Shown here piece after piece: positions 5,236-5,340 of a DNA stretch of 5,340 bases (the first letter of the stretch is position 1; every line of letters begins with the position of its first letter). Origin of the DNA: Caulobacteraceae bacterium. GTDB taxonomy: Bacteria; Pseudomonadota; Alphaproteobacteria; Caulobacterales; Caulobacteraceae. Position numbers and translations under genes: made by a program. The stretch lies in contig CANKPO010000118.1 of assembly GCA_947484535.1 (NCBI GenBank), positions 1-5,340 of the forward strand, in the 5' to 3' direction. The notes beneath the pieces were generated by a model. It did not search any database. It was not told the origin of the DNA and saw only the letters and a program-made list of their open reading frames with translations.

Positions 5236-5340
5236 AACATTATTCGCCACCCTATCTCAGGCGGCGGGCTTTGATATGGTCCTGTTAGCGACTCTTCGCC
5301 TAAAAGGTAGCGGTAGGACGCGCGCGCTGGAATGGTGTCG

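Noticed and set aside
4462..5274. Long plus-strand reading frame antisense to the SDR gene
   Set aside because: It mirrors the SDR coding sequence in a GC-rich genome, has biased shadow composition and no recognisable domain, while the minus strand has all SDR motifs.
5285..5303. Imperfect inverted repeat TTAGCG / CGCCTAA upstream of the SDR gene
   Set aside because: It has a bulge and only six pairs; with just 90 bases of upstream sequence and no clear promoter it cannot be called an operator.
5332..5340. ATG near the right edge as the start of a divergent plus-strand gene
   Set aside because: Only three codons are visible and there is no well-spaced ribosome site.

Overview
The window looks like chromosomal DNA from a GC-rich (about 60% by eye) alphaproteobacterium, possibly of the Caulobacterales or Sphingomonadales type. 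This rests on codon use, family content and the mixture of acyl-CoA genes; no marker gene fixes the taxon. No RNA gene, insertion sequence, phage gene or CRISPR array is visible. Coding density is high and no gene-free stretch exceeds 300 bases.

Layout. At the left edge, on the minus strand, lies the first 27 codons of a small membrane protein with a strong ribosome binding site; it runs off the window. A divergent spacer of about 165 bases follows. Next come three plus-strand genes: an enoyl-CoA hydratase/isomerase (crotonase) family protein (249-1043), a DUF2855 protein related to medium-chain dehydrogenases (1124-2212), and a TusA-type sulfur carrier (2222-2458). A convergent spacer (2459-2616) carries a strong GC hairpin that can end transcription. 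From the right come three minus-strand genes, transcribed in the order SDR oxidoreductase (start 5220), alpha-methylacyl-CoA racemase of CoA-transferase family III (4364-3237), and VOC/glyoxalase-fold protein (start 3147).

How the genes may work together. The racemase keeps its full catalytic set (His127, Asp156, Glu241) and points to 2-methyl-branched acyl-CoA metabolism. The SDR could oxidise a hydroxyacyl intermediate, the VOC protein could be a metal-dependent lyase, isomerase or dioxygenase, and the crotonase-fold protein could act on the same acyl-CoA pool. Together this suggests a catabolic neighbourhood for branched fatty acids, terpenoid or sterol-like side chains. That assignment is inference from context.

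Points of most interest: the crotonase lacks both classical catalytic glutamates but keeps a Tyr equivalent to Tyr140 of methylmalonyl-CoA decarboxylase; the DUF2855 and TusA genes share one reading frame, separated only by a TAG codon and three further codons; a hairpin between the racemase and VOC genes pairs better as minus-strand RNA than as plus-strand RNA; and the edge membrane gene contains an in-frame tandem 12-base duplication.
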